NCBI GenBank assembly: GCA_947460165.1
Contig: CANHKH010000171.1
Location: forward strand, 1-7,142
Length of the DNA: 7,142 bases
Source of the DNA: Comamonadaceae bacterium
GTDB taxonomy: Bacteria; Pseudomonadota; Gammaproteobacteria; Burkholderiales; Burkholderiaceae_C
Reading direction: 5' to 3'
Made by a program: the position numbers and the translations under genes. The notes under the pieces were generated by a model. The model had not been told where the DNA came from and searched no databases. It saw nothing but the letters and a program-made list of their open reading frames with translations. The first letter of the stretch is position 1; each line of letters opens with the position of its first letter. This document shows positions 5,566 through 7,142 of the stretch, one piece after another.

Positions 5566-7142
5566 ATGCACACGCATCGCGTGCATTCGGTCACGGCGCG
5601 GGTGCGTGACGCTTTCCGGGTCGAGCCTTTGGAGCCGCGCGTGCTGCTCTCGGCCGATCCGGTGTTCATGCCCTTGTCGGTGGTCATCCTGCCGCAAGAG
5701 CGGGATTTGCAAGACAAACTCAGCCAAGCAGAGCAGCAGCAGTCCCATGGTGAGGCGTCCATGGCCTCTGCGGACGCCATGCTGGGCATGTTGGCCAGTG
5801 TGCCCAACGTGCCTGTGGGGCTGCAGGTCTCCAGTGCCACTGAGGCGCTGCTGGTTTTGCCCAATGCTGGGCAGGGCAGTTTGATGTTTGATGCCGATGG
5901 CCCCGCAGCAGGCGCCACGGTCGGTTTTTCACTGTCTCAAGACAGCGCCTGGCTCACGCAGGGCGCACCTGAGCAGTCCTTTTTTATGGCCTCTGCAGGC
6001 GAGCAAGGCCTGTCAGCCACCTTGGGCCAAGCCACGGCCAGCGCCCTGGCGCCCGAATGGCAGCTGGACTTGCAGTCCGCCGCCAACCCTCAGTTGCAGC
6101 AGCCCCGCCTGGAGCGGGTGGAACAAATTGAGCGCCTCTCAGGCCAGAGTTTTGACCTGGCCCAACTCGCCGCCTTGGACAATGTCACCGATCTGTGGGT
6201 GGGTGCCGACGCCGCGCTCAAGGGCAGTGGCGCTTTTTATGGCGACTTGAATGTCGAGGGCTTGCTCAGCCCAGGCTATTCGCCAGGCTTGCAAAACGTT
6301 GGCACGCTGACCTTGGGTGCAGGCTCGCAAACCCTGTTCGAAATCGGCGGCGCCACCGCTGGCACACAGTTCGACCAAATCAACGTGAGTGGTCTGGCCA
6401 CGCTGGACGGCCAGTTGCAGGTCGATCTGATCAATGGCTTCCGCCCCACCGACGGCCAAGTCTTTAACGTCCTGAACTACGGCAGCGTGAGCAGCGCCTT
6501 TGCCAGCAGCACCGGCTTGCTGGATGCGGGCGAGGGCGTTTTCTTTGAGGTGGTTTCAGGCGCGAACAGCCTGAACCTCAAAGCCCGTGTGCTAGACCGC
6601 GGCACGGCCGACCTGGTCAACGCGCTGCGCTCCACTGTGTCAGCCAACGACCAGGCGTTGCAAGACAAGGTGGGCCAGTGGCTCAACATCGGCTACTTCG
6701 TCAACAACAGCAGCTTTAGCTTCAACGGAAGCATTTCGCTGGGGCAGGGTCTGAGCCTGAGCGGCGCAGCCACGATTGGTTTCACGAACAACGCCGTCAT
6801 CGACGGCCAGACGGTCGACGCCTTCACCCTGGGCTTGGAGAACGCCACAGGTTTCCTGGGCTTGGACCCAACGAGCACCACGCAGCCTGGCCTCAAGTTC
6901 CTAGATGCCGACCTGGGCTTGCTGTGGCTGCGCAGCGAGACCGACACCAGCAAAGGCTGGGTCTGGGGCGAGGGCACCGTGGCCGGTCTGTCGCTGGTTG
7001 GCGGCAGCAATGTATCGCTAACGGCCTCTTCTCTCACCATCGACTTTGCGCAGGCCCTGGGCCAAAACGGCTCCAGCCAGGCCTACACCAGCTTGCTCAA
7101 CCTCTCGGCGGCTGCACGCAGCCTGACGGTGGGCAGCGCCAC
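5566..7142 (+). CDS. LEPR-XLL domain-containing large surface-type protein, 3'-truncated by the window edge
   Basis: The frame is open from 5428 to the last base, giving at least 525 codons from the chosen ATG; the protein continues beyond the window. A basic N-terminus leads into LEPRVLLSADP at residues 22-32, the hallmark of the LEPR-XLL domain found at the N-terminus of very large bacterial proteins of unknown function. No classical Sec signal peptide is seen. Residues about 226-310 look like an autotransporter-type beta-strand segment: LLSPGYSPGLQNVGTLTLG, FDQINVSGLATLDGQL and INGFRPTDGQVFNVLNYGSV. Residues about 420-497 (FTLGLENATGFLGL, then LKFLDADLGLLWLR and GTVAGLSLVGGSNVSLTASS) may be the first unit of a repeat of the kind seen in giant adhesins. 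Composition is rich in G, S, N, A and L, with few Cys. It follows the SapC-family gene by 171 bp. In-frame ATGs at 5482 and 5494 are alternative starts. Role in adhesion or as a surface layer is inferred. Confidence 0.85.
   Translation, partial: MHTHRVHSVTARVRDAFRVEPLEPRVLLSADPVFMPLSVVILPQERDLQDKLSQAEQQQSHGEASMASADAMLGMLASVPNVPVGLQVSSATEALLVLPNAGQGSLMFDADGPAAGATVGFSLSQDSAWLTQGAPEQSFFMASAGEQGLSATLGQATASALAPEWQLDLQSAANPQLQQPRLERVEQIERLSGQSFDLAQLAALDNVTDLWVGADAALKGSGAFYGDLNVEGLLSPGYSPGLQNVGTLTLGAGSQTLFEIGGATAGTQFDQINVSGLATLDGQLQVDLINGFRPTDGQVFNVLNYGSVSSAFASSTGLLDAGEGVFFEVVSGANSLNLKARVLDRGTADLVNALRSTVSANDQALQDKVGQWLNIGYFVNNSSFSFNGSISLGQGLSLSGAATIGFTNNAVIDGQTVDAFTLGLENATGFLGLDPTSTTQPGLKFLDADLGLLWLRSETDTSKGWVWGEGTVAGLSLVGGSNVSLTASSLTIDFAQALGQNGSSQAYTSLLNLSAAARSLTVGSA

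Noticed and set aside
5606..6467. Several short plus and minus frames at 5606-5884, 5888-6250, 6195-6467 and 6139-6459
   Set aside because: All overlap the uninterrupted LEPR-XLL frame, which has a recognisable motif and natural composition; the others are W-, P- and R-rich shadow translations.

Overview
The window looks like a chromosomal segment from a Gram-negative betaproteobacterium, most likely Burkholderiales and Comamonadaceae-like. The grounds are GC-rich coding DNA with frequent GCC, CTG and TTG codons, protein families common in that group, and a GC-rich dispersed palindromic repeat of a kind often seen in those genomes. The placement is inference; no ribosomal or other marker gene is present.

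Left part (1-2668, + strand): a fatty acid or acyl-CoA catabolism cluster. It opens with the 3' part of an ACAD10/11-type phosphotransferase, which overlaps by ATGA an enoyl-CoA hydratase/isomerase-family gene. After a 240-bp gap holding three copies of a palindromic repeat comes a second gene of the same superfamily. Both crotonase-fold proteins lack the two classical hydratase glutamates but carry an acidic residue at the place used by PaaG-type and dienoyl-CoA isomerases, so they are probably isomerases or other crotonase-fold enzymes and not ordinary hydratases.

Middle (2669-4665): the cluster ends at tandem hairpins, including a terminator, facing a convergent gene for a lipoprotein with three FAS1 (fasciclin) domains. 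Upstream of that gene is a strikingly AT-rich divergent intergenic region of 431 bp with several inverted and direct repeats and possible promoter elements.

Right part (4666-7142, + strand): a complete SapC-family gene, then the 5' end of a long gene whose product carries an N-terminal LEPR-XLL motif (LEPRVLLSADP), followed by a Gly/Asn/Ser-rich beta-strand region that resembles autotransporter or giant-adhesin passengers. This reading frame stays open to the last base of the window (at least 525 codons). SapC proteins are named after a gene beside the type I secretion genes of the Campylobacter fetus S-layer, so a SapC homologue next to a giant surface-type protein suggests a cell-surface or secretion module, possibly including the divergent FAS1 lipoprotein. 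That functional link is inference from gene order and is the most interesting point of the window. No tRNA, rRNA, CRISPR array, transposase or prophage gene was seen.
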